Source: Argopecten irradians (taxonomy: Eukaryota; Mollusca; Bivalvia; Pectinida; Pectinidae). From it: a stretch of DNA of 64,000 nucleotides. The notes beneath the pieces were generated by a model that had not been told where the DNA came from, did no database searches, and saw only the letters and a program-made list of their open reading frames with translations. A program made the position numbers and the translations under genes. The stretch spans positions 66,987,067 through 67,051,066 of the forward strand of contig NC_091135.1 in NCBI RefSeq assembly GCF_041381155.1, written 5' to 3'. This document shows, piece after piece, positions 1 to 12,300 of this stretch (position 1 is its first letter; every line of letters begins with the position of its first letter).

Positions 1-144
1 AAAGGTCGACCGGAAGGCGGTAGCTTGAAAAAGCGGCGTTGTGAATCGACTTTGGCATCCAGCTGTTCCATTAATCTCGTTTCACGTCGTACATATATAT
101 GGGTGTCATAATTTTAAATATAATATAATAACCTTTCAATAATG

Positions 145-150
145 TTTATT
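145..150 (-). promoter_or_regulatory. candidate polyadenylation signal of the GST gene
   Basis: The minus strand reads AATAAA about 140 bases downstream of the GST stop codon. It is the first canonical signal seen there. Placement is by position only; no transcript end is visible. Confidence 0.4.
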
Positions 151-291
151 TTCATAAATTAGTTAATATACATTTGAATCAGAATAAGTCTGCCGTTGTA
201 ATATTAGATGTCTAATTCATATTAATTTATACTTCAAACTTCATTTTCCAAATACACAACAAAACATCTATCCAAGTAATTTATGTATGTA

Positions 292-658
292 TCAGTCTAA
301 AATCATGCTCGCTCTTTGCAGCTGCATAACAAAATCTAAATGAGTTGTGTGCACATTATCCCAAAAGTGCTGACGTTTTACACGATTAAGCCAGGCCTCG
401 ACTTGAGGCCACATTTTGAATTTGAATCCTGTCCACTCTAATAACACTAGAACTGTGGCCACCGCTGTATCAGCCACTGTCAAACGATTTCCTGTCAAAA
501 ATTTGTCTTTGGAACTTTTGAAGTATTTCTTCTCGATAATTTCCAGGTGTTTGGATACCTGACGAAGTCCTTGTTCGACCATAGACTCGTTAGCGTCTTC
601 CGGTGATAGTGCGTACTTCTCCAGGAATTGAGGGTAGATGTAGTTGTACCCCACCGCC
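292..658 (-). CDS. Glutathione S-transferase (theta-like), terminal exon: alpha-helical C-terminal domain
   Basis: This terminal coding exon gives 121 residues plus a TGA stop. The acceptor is TTTAAAACAG|G, and the leading G completes an Arg codon split from the upstream exon (AG|G), so the junction reads ...GELHRAVGYNY... It carries the GST C-terminal helical domain: the hallmark helix stretch around LTGNRLTVADTAVATVL (the N-capping-box region, with the conserved Asp after VA), then a WPQVEAWLNRVK motif typical of theta-class C-termini. The family conjugates glutathione to electrophiles in the cytosol and works as a dimer. The substrate-site helices are here; the glutathione site lies in upstream exons. 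No frameshift is seen. Theta class is inferred from motif layout, and a related class such as a delta/theta-like invertebrate form is possible. Confidence 0.88.
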
Positions 659-839
659 CTGTTTTAAACAATAAATTTCGGTATTATCATGCTGATTGGT
701 GTATCACTTTTCTTTTGTTACAAAGAAAAATGTATTGCTAGCGAAGATTAAATAATTTTTGTTGCAGCTAAAAGTACTACTTTATAAAATGTGTTCATTT
801 TAAACAAAACCACAGATTGCATATAGGCTATACAAACGA

Positions 840-2001
840 AGGCCCGGTCCCACTTGCGTTAAGGAAGATTTGCGAATGCATTGCGCACAAAATTGGCTGA
901 TATTCACTGAGCATACGCAATATTCGTAAATCGTATTTGTATCTGTCGCCCAACATCCGCACACGTCCGTAATTATCCGCAATGGCGTGTTTTTCCGTTC
1001 CCAGGATTTTTGAACTGCACAAAATTTTGATTGCGGAAATCATTCGCATTAGATACGCTATTCGCTCGCAATATATACTCAATGCATGCTTATTATATGC
1101 GCTGTATATCCGCTGTTATTCGTTGATATCCGCAACTGACAGGGTTTTGCGGCTTTACAGCGAACTGGGACAGTGTGTAAAAGGAATAACGAATCAAAAT
1201 AATTTGTAGCGAATGTACATTGAGTTCAGCGTGTGTATTGCGTCTGTTTTGCATTTGATTTGAGAATAATTTGCGAATGTATAACAAACGTGTTGCGTAA
1301 ACCAAAACAACTGCATATTTATGGCACAAATCGACATATTTATCTATTATTTCCAGTCCGTCGAGAAGTACAGGTATAATAATGGGTCCTCGGCAATCCA
1401 ACAACATATCAATCAAATTGTTTAAGTCATGAAATTAATTCAGACAGAAAAGAAAACGTTTTTACTTTGATTTGAATTTGAAGCAGATTGGACCTTCTTT
1501 GTATCTGGAGGATGAAGGATGAAAGTTGCAGCTTGTTTATCTTTGTTGCAGTCGTGTTGTGAAAAGCGATATCGAAAGGCCCGAGCGCACTTCTTTTCCT
1601 ACCGTAATTCAGATGCCCAACATGCGCAATACAACCGTTCTTTCCGCTACATCTGCGCAATGCATTATTAATAGATTCGTAATATTTCCGTAACAATCGC
1701 AATATTTCCGATCTGTTTCCTCAATATTATATATTCGTAATTGTTTGTTACGTATCCGCATTGTTGGATAATCTTACAGATTGTACCCCTCATGGGAGAG
1801 CATCCGTTATCGTATTCGTTTTTATTCGTGAAATATCCGCATTTGTTCGTAATAAATTCGCAGAATGTTATTAACAAATCCGTAATTTATACTTGAAAAT
1901 TTGTTATTTTTAGCCAATTTTGTTGCGGATGACAACGAACGGCCAAAATTTGTAAACTAAATCCATCCGTAATTAATCTGCTCTTCAGTGGGACCGGGCC
2001 T
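840..2001. mobile_element. Inverted-repeat-bounded non-autonomous element inside a GST intron
   Basis: The two ends are perfect inverted copies of a 15-bp sequence, AGGCCCGGTCCCACT on the left and AGTGGGACCGGGCCT on the right, about 1.16 kb apart. No transposase-like reading frame is visible. The interior is filled with degenerate short words of the type TCCGCAAT, TTCGTAAT and CCGTAATTA in both orientations. I could not see a convincing target-site duplication, so the superfamily is left open. It sits in the 1.7-kb last intron of the GST gene. Confidence 0.7.
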
Positions 2002-2333
2002 AAGAGAATGCAAAAATGAATCATAAATATGTTTAACGGAATTACTCAATTGAATAATGCAATTCCGTTCCACATTTGTCTGCATTGTAAATCGTACCTA
2101 GACTAGCGAAATATAATAATTCAGAATAATTTGAGATTTAACAAAGTTAAATAGTTAAGTTTGATAGAAAAGATAACTTTTACTTTTTAATGTTAAAGTC
2201 AATTTATTGCGCCATCATTAAACTTGATGTCACATGATATGTTTTACAACTAACATCTAGATTACGTGTTATTTATATGATAGAGGTCACAAAGAATGAA
2301 AGATTCTGTGATGTTATACTACTATCTACTGAC

Positions 2334-2453
2334 CTGTGAAGTTCACCAAAAGCCCAATTGATGATAGACTCGTTGCTCATCTGTTGCTGTAGGTTCAGAC
2401 CAAACCCAGCATAGTCCGTGTATCGCATCGCAAGGTACCGCAGAATGGCGGGT
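2334..2453 (-). CDS. Glutathione S-transferase (theta-like), internal exon: end of thioredoxin fold and linker
   Basis: This 120-base exon is bounded by CAACTTTCAG|A (acceptor) and CTTCACAG|GTCAGT (donor). Its first base completes a Gly codon from the previous exon (GG|A). It then encodes PAILRYLAMRYTDYAG, the classic end of the GST N-terminal domain (E-G/S-x-A-I-x-R-Y-L, which contacts the gamma-glutamyl part of glutathione), followed by the linker and first helix of the C-terminal domain, ending ELH with a split Arg codon. Phases match both neighbouring exons exactly, which is the main support for joining them although the next upstream exon is 16.8 kb away. Confidence 0.87.
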
Positions 2454-5357
2454 CTGAAAGTTGAGACAATAAAATAAGACATTTTAATGTAAAGTCAATA
2501 TAAATGCATAAACTAGCACCGTAATCAGCTATGGTAGGTAGGAAGATAACTTCTAAAATCATTGTTTTTTAGATTGAAGAACCAGACGCCCCAGACGAGT
2601 TAGAGTTCACAAGTCATAGACGACACGCACTATACAAATCAACATGATATATGTTTGAACACTTGGCTTTATCATTCTTATCCTGTGTTTTTCTCTTAAT
2701 TTTGGAAGTTGTCCGGAAAATCTACTACTTTTATTTTGTATTCAAGTATTAGCTTTTTGTTCATGTGTTCATATTTTATGTTGGCAGAAACATATTCACT
2801 GACACATTCTGCTTGATTGAATTAATCAATATCGCAAAACGTTTTTAAAGCCTTCAGTGCGGTCAAATATGAATAATGATGTAAACTTATCAGTGTCGAG
2901 TATAACTTAATCCAATATTCGAAGAAATGTGTTGAATTCAAAAGACAATTTAAAATCTTCAGGATGAAAAATATATTCCACGAGTTTTCATATTATTAAA
3001 CAGAATACACATTCATCAGAAAAGCAATAAGAATCTTGATAACTGTGAACTAACTTAATAATGGTAATACATCAATTTATTTCGTCGTATTTTATTCCAT
3101 ATCCATAAGACCAATTCAAAACCTAGTTTTATACCTGTGTTGATTTGTGACACTTCAATAAACAATATGGAACTTTAGTATTCCCTTTTGATAAGATCTG
3201 CCACCAATTTGTTTCTGAAGTGTTACAAACGTCAGTCAACAGAGTTTTGAACCCATAAAAACTATAATGAAATGGGAATTTAATTAGATTGTGCGACCTT
3301 GTAGCTTAGAATCATTTTGATTGCATATTGTCTGCTACGGCCTTTAAATCCCCATTGGGACGCCATGTATCCGTGGCTGTAAGTCCGGGGTTCTTTGGAG
3401 GAGAACCCTACGACTCACATAAACAGACCTGTCATTGTAATATGGGATTTAATGTTCGATATGTGTCTAAAATCAGAAATCTTACTTATGAGAAAAGTAA
3501 TTTCATTTTACAAAAGCTTATAAATCAGTAAATACCCTGTATCCATTAATCTGCTTGTTTGTCAATAAACCGGAACATTAATTACCACCTTTAGAGTGGT
3601 ATAGTCGAGAATGACGACTGGGAATATGTTTTATTTTGATAACATTTCGCACATGATTGATTTACAGATTGAACTTGATTCAATACAATCTTGAATATAC
3701 AGGAAATCAATTTGGTATTCATTCTCCTTAAAACCTCGTTAAATTACAATGTGGGCCCCGGTATTTCGTAAATGGTCGTACAACCCACATAATTGTACAG
3801 AAGGACGCAGAAGAAGGGTGTGTCTTGTTGCATTGGAGTGAAATTGGTGCATTTCCCCACTATGACAACGGTTGGCCATTAATATGGTGTCGTTTAATGC
3901 ATTCGTAAAGGAGTAAAATGAGTCACCAATCTCAATATCGATATCATTAAAATACAGCATTGAAACAGATCATAAATAAAATATAATTGTTTGATTCGCC
4001 GTATCAAAATGGTAAATTATCTCGGTCATCAAGGGAAATATACATCCAAAGTTTAATGATAATTGAATGTCTGGTAGTGCTCAACATGTATTGGACGATA
4101 CGTCCCACAATTACCACTGCGATCTGTGCCCCGACAGCTGTTGAAATTCAAACTGGTTTCGATATATTTTGGATGATTGTCAAAAGGTTACAGACATATT
4201 ATATATTATGTAGCCGTTTGCATGTGTCATATACCAAATCTGTCAGGGAATCATTATACGTGTCTAGTATCATTTTCGTTCTTCCTTGTAAGAAATGTCG
4301 CGTTTTTGTCCTTTAGTACAGTATAACACATGCAGTATTGTGTTTTATAGAAGTACAAAACTGGTCCTGTTTGTAGGCAAATGAAGTAGTTGGTTTGGTT
4401 TCAGACAATGAATGACATATGAAGATTTCTTTAGATAATTAAGAAATATTAATACTAAGATTTTTAATGATTAAACCAAAAATATTATGAGCATCCCTAA
4501 TTGTGGAAATGAGAAGTCAGGGTTATTATTACTTTGTGTCTGTGTGCATATTTACTATTATATTCCAACATCATGCTTTTGTTCGATTCCATTTAGTAAA
4601 AGAATAAAGGTACTTCTGGAAAATTTTCTTGAACATGTTTTGTTGATGTGATTTGCAGAAACTACCGATATGGCTATTATATGGAGCCAATGGTCGGAAT
4701 CTGGTACAAATTCAAGCAGTACGAAATACTAGTTCTTCAATTTAAATTTTCAAAGAAAACAAACACAGGTGAAAGTATATAGATTAAGCATTTCACCGGC
4801 ATTGTCCGTCATAAAAATATGTTCACAAGAGTTGAATTCTCTGTATACTCTGTGTTGTATAGTATACGGGTTAAGAGTTCGTGTGACACAGTGGTATCGG
4901 CCATAATCAAAAGGTCATTATAGTCATATTGTACGTTTATTTGTAGACACACAACTGTTCAGGTGGAGGTGTGCTCGATTTATTAGATAAACGAGTATAA
5001 GATGTCTAGCATGATGGATTCAATATATGTTAGAGTAATGGATGAAATTGGCAGTCATACACATTTTCTCTTTTGGTAAAGAATTCAAACGATGCAATGA
5101 AATATTCAAATCATAATTGAATTGAGTTTAAATTAAAGCTATTAAGTTTCCTATTTTCTTTTTAGCATAAATTGAATGAAAATACATGATTCAAGTTTCG
5201 ACATGGTTTAGATCGTATAGGAAATCCAAGTTCACGGATACGTCTCTAATGCACATTAAAAGTGGTATCTACAAACTGCTCCTGCACTTGTTTGGACGTG
5301 AATCGGTCATATTTTGAATATAAACATTTTTCGTCCTCGACGTTGATACAATATATT
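2454..5357. other. intronic sequence, nothing recognised
   Basis: This is AT-rich sequence between the GST exon and the 3' end of the LINE. Short open frames exist on both strands, but none has family motifs or matched splice sites. A small hairpin (ACCACC-TTTAGA-GTGGT) lies near 3584. The open frame around 4671-4790 after a TTTGCAG acceptor-like site has no recognisable domain. Confidence 0.6.
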
Positions 5358-6504
5358 ATTTTTCATTTCAACAAATTTTATTGCAAAAAATATGCAAATG
5401 GATTTGGCAACAGGCAAAGCCTATATTAGCCATCTCCAAACAAATCCGGTATAGTACAATTATCAACAAATATTTTAACATTTAACATTACATTATAAAT
5501 GAATATTATTATGAGTGTATCTCCCCAACTTATCATAGTAGAAAAATCTAAAAAAAATCTTTTAGTTTCAGATATATATTCTGATATGCATTGCAATAAA
5601 TATGTATTTTTTTCTTCATCACAATTGTCACAACCATGCAGTAGATTTTTTGTGTTAAAATGCGAGTGGGGGATATTAGAATTATGTATGTTGGTTCTGA
5701 GTGATGATCTTTGTTCAATAAATAAAGGACATATGAAAAGATAATGTTCGGCTGTTTCATTACCAAGGCCACAAGAACAAATTGGAGAATCTCTCAAATG
5801 ATCGCAAAATAGGTCAGAATTTAGATTGCTAGAGGAATTTCTAAGCTGGCACAGAGTAATATTTATAATTCGAGAACCTTTGTTTATAAAGGTATTTGTT
5901 ATATCAGGTTCCATTTTATTAATGTTAAAAAGGAGTGTTTTAAATTGTGCAACAGTATTAACATTCGATAAGTCAAAGTTTAAAGCGAAAGAATTAAATT
6001 CTCTAAAGGTACTTGGAAAAAAACCTAGTATAGTAACTTGCAGTTCTGCACATAGGAATATTAAAATATCTTGTCATCCTTAGTGGATATCTCTCATTTT
6101 CAGGCTGATATAAAAATGGTTGTACAGTTTCAATCAAATGCTGTGGAGCAAATCCACGGAGTATCTTAAACATAAGAATAAGTTTGTGTTTTTGACGCCG
6201 ATCAGAGAGAGATTCCCAAGCTAGTTCTTTATAAAGTATATCATGGGAGGTACCTCTGCGCAATCCTGTTATAATCCTAGCGGCTTCTAAGTGGACAGAC
6301 TCTAACAGAAGTTTACATTGTTCAGTACAGTTATCCAATAAAACATCAGCATATTCTAAAATAGGTAAAATATTACTTTTATAAATGTTTAAAAGAGTTT
6401 TACGTGACACTCTTTTTTTAATGTTTTTAAAATATTTATCCTTTTAAATGCTTTCTGGTATACATAATCTATGTGATGAGTCCATTTACAATCGTCAGAA
6501 AGTA
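5358..6504 (-). mobile_element. CR1/L2-like LINE, 3' part (RT C-terminal region and 3' tail)
   Basis: Read on the minus strand, this is the continuation of the LINE whose 5' part lies at 15481-17900. It encodes LGVLLSDDCKWTHHIDYVYQ, then the thumb/connection region ending at a Cys-His cluster (SPICSCGLGNETAEHYLF, about 5800-5740), a zinc-knuckle-like C-terminus common in this group. The reading frame is broken twice in homopolymer runs: an A-run near 6410-6420 appears one base short, and a T-run near 6018-6024 appears one base long. The stop is at 5426-5428. The 3' tail has a short stem-loop (GGCTTTGCCTGTTGCC) and ends near 5358 in AATTTGTTGAAATGAAA, typical of CR1/L2-type LINE tails. Confidence 0.85.
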
Positions 6505-6513
6505 AAACTCCTA
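6505..6513. repeat. left target-site duplication (AAACTCCTA) of the foldback element
   Basis: This nine-base sequence AAACTCCTA is repeated exactly at 15472-15480. Removing the element and one copy restores an uninterrupted LINE reading (HRHLGVLLSDD). Confidence 0.93.
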
Positions 6514-6540
6514 GGAGGGCTGAAGTTGGTTGCGAGTTCC

Positions 6541-8060
6541 TAGTTCCTAGTTCCGTTTATAAACGGAACTAGGAACCAGACCCGAGTTCCGTTTAACTTA
6601 AACGGAACTAGGAACCAGACCCGAGTTCCGTTTAACTTAAACGGAACTAGGAACCAGACCCGAGTTCCGTTTAACATACATACTGGCCAACGAGCGGAGT
6701 TCCGTTTATTAGGATTTCTATCTCTAACTGCATGTTCAATTACCTATTATATACAAGAATCGAACTTAGAGCTTCCATGAATAATACAGTACAGAATTAA
6801 TCTCCTTAACACAAGTTTCCTTAAACGGATCTGACACCTAGACTCCAGTTCCGTTTAACTTAAACGGAACTAGGAACCAGACCCGAGTTCCGTTTAACAT
6901 ACATACTGGCCAACGAGCGGAGTTCCGTTTATTAGGATTCCTATCTCTAACTGCTTGTTTAATTACCTATTATATACAGGAATCGAACTTAGAGCTTCCA
7001 TGAATAATACAGCACAGAATTAATCTCCTTAACACAAGTTTCCTTAAACGGATCTGACACCTAGACTCCAGTTCCGTTTAACTTAAACGGAACTAGGAAC
7101 CAGACCCGAGTTCCGTTTAACATACATACTGGCCAACGAGCGGAGTTCCGTTTATTAGGATTCCTATCTCTAACTGCATGTTCAATTACCTATTATATAC
7201 AGGAATCGAACTTAGAGCTTCCATGAATAATACAGCACAGAATTAATCTCCTTAACACAAGTTTCCTTAAACGGATCTGACACCTAGACTCAAGTTCCGT
7301 TTAATAAACGGAACTAGGAACCAGACCCGAGTTCCGTTTAACATACATACTGGCCAACGAGCGGAGTTCCGTTTATTAGGATTCCTATCATATACAGGAA
7401 TCGAACTTAGAGCTTCCATTAATAATACAGCACAGAATTAATCTCCTTAACACAAGTTTCCTTAAACGGATCTGACACCTAGACTCCAGTTCCGTTTAAC
7501 TTAAACGGAACTAGGAACCAGACCCGAGTTCCGTTTAACACAAATACTGGTCAACCAGCCGGATTCCGTTTATTAAAATTTCTACCTGTAATAGGATGTT
7601 TAATTACCATTATAATTCTGAAATCGAACGTAAAGCTTCCATGAATAATACAACACTTAATTATTCTATATAACAGAATTTCTTCAGCGGGTTTGACACC
7701 TAGACCCCAGTTCCGTTTAACTAAATCGGAACTAGGAACCAGACCCGAGTTCCGTTTAACACAAATACTGGTCAACCAGCCGAGTTCCATTTATTAGAAT
7801 TTCTACCTCTAATAAGATGTTTAATTACCATTGTAATACAGGAAGCGAACTTAAAGCTTCCATGAATAATACAACATAGAATTTCTTCAACGGGTTTGAC
7901 ACCTAGACCCTGGTTCCGTTTAACTTAAACGGAACTAGGACCCAGACCCGGGTTCTGTTTAAGCTCAAACAGAACTAGGAACCATATTCGAGTTCCGTTC
8001 ATTTGATCGGAACTAGGAACCAGACTCGAGGTCAGTTTAGAGCCGACGCTTGCATAGATG
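6541..8060. repeat. left arm tandem array of the foldback element, ~223-bp period
   Basis: The marker GAACTTAGAGCTTCCATGAATAATACA recurs at about 6771, 6994, 7217, 7412, 7635 and 7856, giving spacings of 223, 223, 195, 223 and 221. One unit therefore carries a 28-base deletion. Each unit holds palindromic GTTCCGTTTAACTTAAACGGAAC cores and a CATACATACTGGCCAACGAG stretch. Units become more divergent toward the element's interior. Confidence 0.9.
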
Positions 8061-8234
8061 TGACTTTTTTAGATATATTTTTACAGGAATTGTCTTTGAA
8101 ATTTCAGGACCATGTAATCAAAGTAAAAATCATTTCAGTGTAGATTTCTTTACACGAAGTCGACAACGAGACCTGTTCTGTTCTGTTTAATATTATGCGG
8201 ATCTAGGAACCAGTTCCTAGTTCTGTTTAAGCCG

Positions 8235-8940
8235 ATGTTGGCCTATACATTGCCTTTAAAGACTTTAATGAATATCCTGATGCTTAATAGTGCCCCGTAT
8301 CGCAATACGGGTGCCTTATAGTAATCAGGTTGTCGGTCTATCTGTCCGTCCGTCTGTACGCCCGTCCGTCCGGACGTCCGCCTGTCCTTTTTTAGTTTTT
8401 TTTTGTTACCAAGAAGTCTTAAATTGCAGATGTATGTTACCTTAGTGCCCTTGTTCTGCATATTACATTTTTGGGCCAATCGGTCAATATGATGGCCGAC
8501 AGAGAAACAATTTTGATTTTGGTAGTTGAAGATATTTATCTCTATTAAGCACCAAAGGGATCTGTCTGAAATTTCAGAGGTTGGTTTCCCCTAGGTTCCT
8601 AGTTGCGTATAAGGCATTTTTGAACCGATCTATCAACAAGATAGCCCCAAATGGGCCATACAACTCAATCAAACAAAATCAACAAGATGGCCAAGAGGCA
8701 GTCATCTTGGATTTTAATATTTATTGTTTAAAAAGCAGAGAAAATATTCCTCTTTCGTCAGACATACATCATTCTTTGGTACGCGCCAAGAATTCTCTAA
8801 GATATCTTGTAATATATACTGTCATCAATCATTTCGAAATCGGAGCTTCAATTGTACATTTCATTGTCAAAATATTACTTTTCCTAATCGCAAAGCACCT
8901 TGAGCGGGGCATATTTTGACGTGTCAGTGTTCTAGTATTT
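8235..8940. repeat. interspersed repeat with TGTCCGTCCG tract inside the left arm
   Basis: The sequence contains a GTCC/GTCTG-rich tract (8335-8395), a CCCGTAT-cgca-ATACGGG hairpin (8297-8314), and AACAAGATGGCC/ATCTTGGATTTT phrases near 8680-8715. These phrases also occur at 59020 and 59150 in this window. It interrupts the foldback arm, whose repeats resume near 9020. It looks like a copy of a dispersed mollusc-type repeat; the boundaries are approximate. Confidence 0.5.
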
Positions 8941-9409
8941 AACAGTAATCGTCTTCGGAACCTTTAGGAACATATAATCACAGAAAAACTCAATATAGCG
9001 TAGAAACGGAGTCGAAAAACCATGCCCGAGTTCCGTTTAAGATCATACGAATCTAGGAATTAGACCCGAGTTCCTTTTAACCCAACGCAATCAAATTCCA
9101 TATTCAGTTCACGTGCTTTTACTGACCAATGAGTTCGTTTATTATGATTCCCACGTGTAATAAGATGTTTAACTGGACATTTTCATTGGACAATATGACG
9201 GGTGTTTATCTAACAAGGAAAAGTGGTCAATGGCATTCATATCTTAACTCGAGTTATGAAGAAGAATTTTTCCTCATCTCGCACGCTTAAGTTATCCCTG
9301 TTGCACCTCAGTTTTGGTCAAAGGTTCAAGCCCCTGGTTATGCAATACACGATAGACTGCCGTCCTCTTTGCCTGCTAAGCTTGAGTGTTGAACTCTGGA
9401 AACTTGGTC

Positions 9410-12300
9410 AATGAACCAGGTAGTGTTCGGCTCCAAGGAGCACCACACGATGGAGAGGCTGTTGCGTCTCTCCATCCAGAATGTCATATATAATCTTGAA
9501 AACTTCTGCCCTGAACAGGACATTGAGAGGATTGGCTTCTTTGAAGGTGTCATTACTCGTCAATGTCAGACGTGGTCCCTTCTGCCTTTTTTGAAGAGAA
9601 TTCAGACGTTGAAGGCCATTACCTCACAGAGGTCAGTATCACCAAAAACGAAAGCTAGAAATTCTGCTCCCACTGTTATATGCGACCGAAGTCAAAGCCT
9701 TATTTCAATGGTAACATTGGGAAGGGTAGGAAGAGAACAAATCATTGGGACAAGACGAAAAGTTCCTGATTCGTCTCTCCGTCCTTGCTCGTTCCATACG
9801 AAAGGTCTGTTCTTGAGAATTCAGCCGGTCTCAGATTCAAGTCCTCCTCTCGTAAATAAGGGTTTGGGTAAGGCAACAATTCTCCATCTGTGAAGGTCTC
9901 GATATTCCTCGTTTTCATCTTCCTGTAGGAGATCGTCAGTCCACCTTCTTTCTAGAGTCAATGGAAGGATATCAACCCATGACCATTGAGCCTTTTCTGT
10001 AGTGAAGGAGCGGTTTGGCATTCCATACTTGCGGCATCCGTACTTTGTGTCAAAGTATGTATTTTTTCCCTCCTTTGGGGGATCCAGAGATGGCAGTTTC
10101 CATCCGGGAGGAACTAAGGACCATGCTTTTAAAGGGCGCGGTCGAGGAGGTGCCAATTATGGACTACACACTCGGCTTCTATTCCAGAATAATTCTGATC
10201 CGCAAGAGGTTTGGAGTTTGGTGTCCCATCAACTGCTGGTGGTTGTAGTGTGATTTCTGCACTCTAGGGAAGACATGTTCACAACTATGTCGACGAATTC
10301 CTAATGATCCATCTAGTTCGGGAATCTTTGGATCGGAACACCCGTCTGGTCATGAAACTTTTGCTTAGAGTTGGCTTAGTTCCTTAAAGAGTATGAGGTT
10401 CCCCTTCTTAAAACATTGTCTTCTTGGGAAACCGTTTCCACGCGGTTCATGGTATTGTCATTCCAACTTTGAAGAAATTCGAGAAGGCCAGAGATATTCC
10501 TCTGACCTTCAACGGCTGGCCCCTCGTTGGTATCTAAATATTCTGTGTTATCTCAACTCATGGGGTTTGCTCGGTGGTGTACTCTGAAAGGCAATTACAA
10601 ATGTATTTCAGGGGGTTTCGTTGTCGTCCATGCCAGCTCCCACCGTTAACATGTTCACGGATGCGTTCATGGAAGTGTTAGGGGCTTACCTCGACATCCA
10701 TTGCCAGTCGATGGAGTGGTCTGGGGAACATGCAGAAGATGATGGCTCTTCTGTTTTCTCTGCAGGCATTTTAGAAGATTCTGCATTCCAATGCAGTTTG
10801 AATGGCTACGGACAACTCTACAGTGGTCGCTTATCTGGAGAGAAAGGGACACCAGCTCACGTCCTTTGTGCCCTCGCTATCAGTTTTTCCGTATTATTCC
10901 TATCTATAAGGAAATGCAGTTAACAATTTTAGTCAAGCATCTTCCAGGAAGCGCAAATGTTCTGGCGGATAATCTCCAGGCGGCGCCAGCTGGTTATGAC
11001 AGAACGGCATCTATATCCCTCGACCTTTTTGCCTCTTTTCTCAATAATCAGTTGTCAACCTTTGTCTCTCCGTGGCAAACCAAATGGCTTGGGCCATAGA
11101 CGCAGGGTTCTACAGAAGTTTCCGGAGCATTATTGCTCCTTCTTTCCGATAGCGCCACTGTTGCCGCGTCAACCCTGGTTTTCGGAGCTCTTGTCGTTTC
11201 TGGTGGCTCGTCCTCGTTCTCTCACCAAAAACAAATGTCTTTCGTTAGCATCGGCCCCAGACGTTACCTTCACGCTTGGACGTGATTTTAGGAGTCCTAG
11301 CTCAGACAGGCTTTTCTTCGGATATGTCAGCTCGCATCGCCCGATCAATTAGGTCTTTCTCCTCTGCCGCCTTCCAGTCACGCTGGAAAATCTTCTTTAA
11401 TTGGCGTCAGGAAGATTGATCCGGTCATGGCCTCTGCCCAGCTGATTGCGAGTTTCCTTCTCTGTCTTGTTTATGGAGCACAATCATGTACTATTGCAGG
11501 CTATCACACAGCTATTGCCTGTTTACTTTCTTTCCGTGGTAAACCAGAGGTAGGATCTTCATTTCTTTGTTTTTCTTTATTCGGGGGTTCAATCTGGACA
11601 GGCCTAACGTACAGTAGTTAGCTCCACAGTGGAACCTAGAACTCGTTTTAGAGTCATAAATGGGGGCTTCGGCTTTTAATGGGCCTTTAGGATCGGACTT
11701 CATAAAGGTTTTTAACTTTTAAGACTGTCTTTCTGCTTGCTGTTGCCTCAGGCCACATGAGAAGTGATATTTATGCATTGTCTTTTCGCTCTTCGCGTAT
11801 TTCATGGGCAAGAGCTAGCTCTGCCGTTACCCTTCTCACTGATCCTGAAATTTGGGCAAAGAATTGGGAACCAGGTTTTTCGCCCCATTCCATTAGAATC
11901 CCTTTCCTGTCAGTCTCTATTGAGTCTGGGGAGAATTATCAGATGTTTTGTTCCTGTCGGGACCTTAAAACAGGGTCAGCAGGATATCTCCTTCCAGTCC
12001 ATCTCCACATTGATATGTCAGGTGATCAAGATTGCTTATGAGCCGTCTAATGATCAATCTCATGCGGAATGCAAGGTGAGGGCTCATGAGGTTAGAGCCC
12101 TTGCGACTTCTTTGGCTCTCCGCAATAGGTCCTTGTACCAGGACATCAATGTCTTCTGCCGTTTGGCGTGGTCAGTCTACTTTCACCTCCGGTCTCTGTC
12201 CTTCCACTCTGATGGACTGTTTTCCTTGGGCCCAGTTTCGATGACTCAGTCTGTGACTGTTCCTCCTCAGTATACATTAAATGCATTTATGGTCTTTTAA
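9410..12300 (+). pseudogene. decayed DIRS-type retroelement (RT, RNase H, tyrosine recombinase)
   Basis: Several frames carry recognisable pieces in the order expected for DIRS elements. An RT beginning reads IREELRTMLLKGAVEEV then LGFYSRIILI (about 10090-10200). A YVDE active-site relic (10286-10297) stands in place of YLDD. An RNase H start with FTDA and EWSGE lies at 10650-10720. The HLPGSANVLAD phrase is at 10938-10970, followed by a VDLFA-like LDLFASFLNN stretch. PRQPWFSELL lies near 11170. The recombinase N-part is IASFLLCL...TIAGYHTAIA (11440-11520), and RAHEVRALATSLA, containing the catalytic His-x-x-Arg, is at 12079-12117. Stops and frameshifts separate every block. The expected catalytic Tyr region (WRGQSTFTS, near 12165) is in another frame with the Tyr lost. 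It lies wholly inside the foldback element. Confidence 0.82.

Noticed and set aside
3739..4316. Open frames of 73 and 109 codons on opposite strands
   Set aside because: No motifs, no matched splice phases with the flanking GST exons; treated as chance in intronic DNA.
4650..4800. Plus-strand exon-like segment after TTTGCAG (MEPMVGIWYKF in one frame, WSQWSESG in another)
   Set aside because: Short, no domain, both frames ambiguous; chance is likely.
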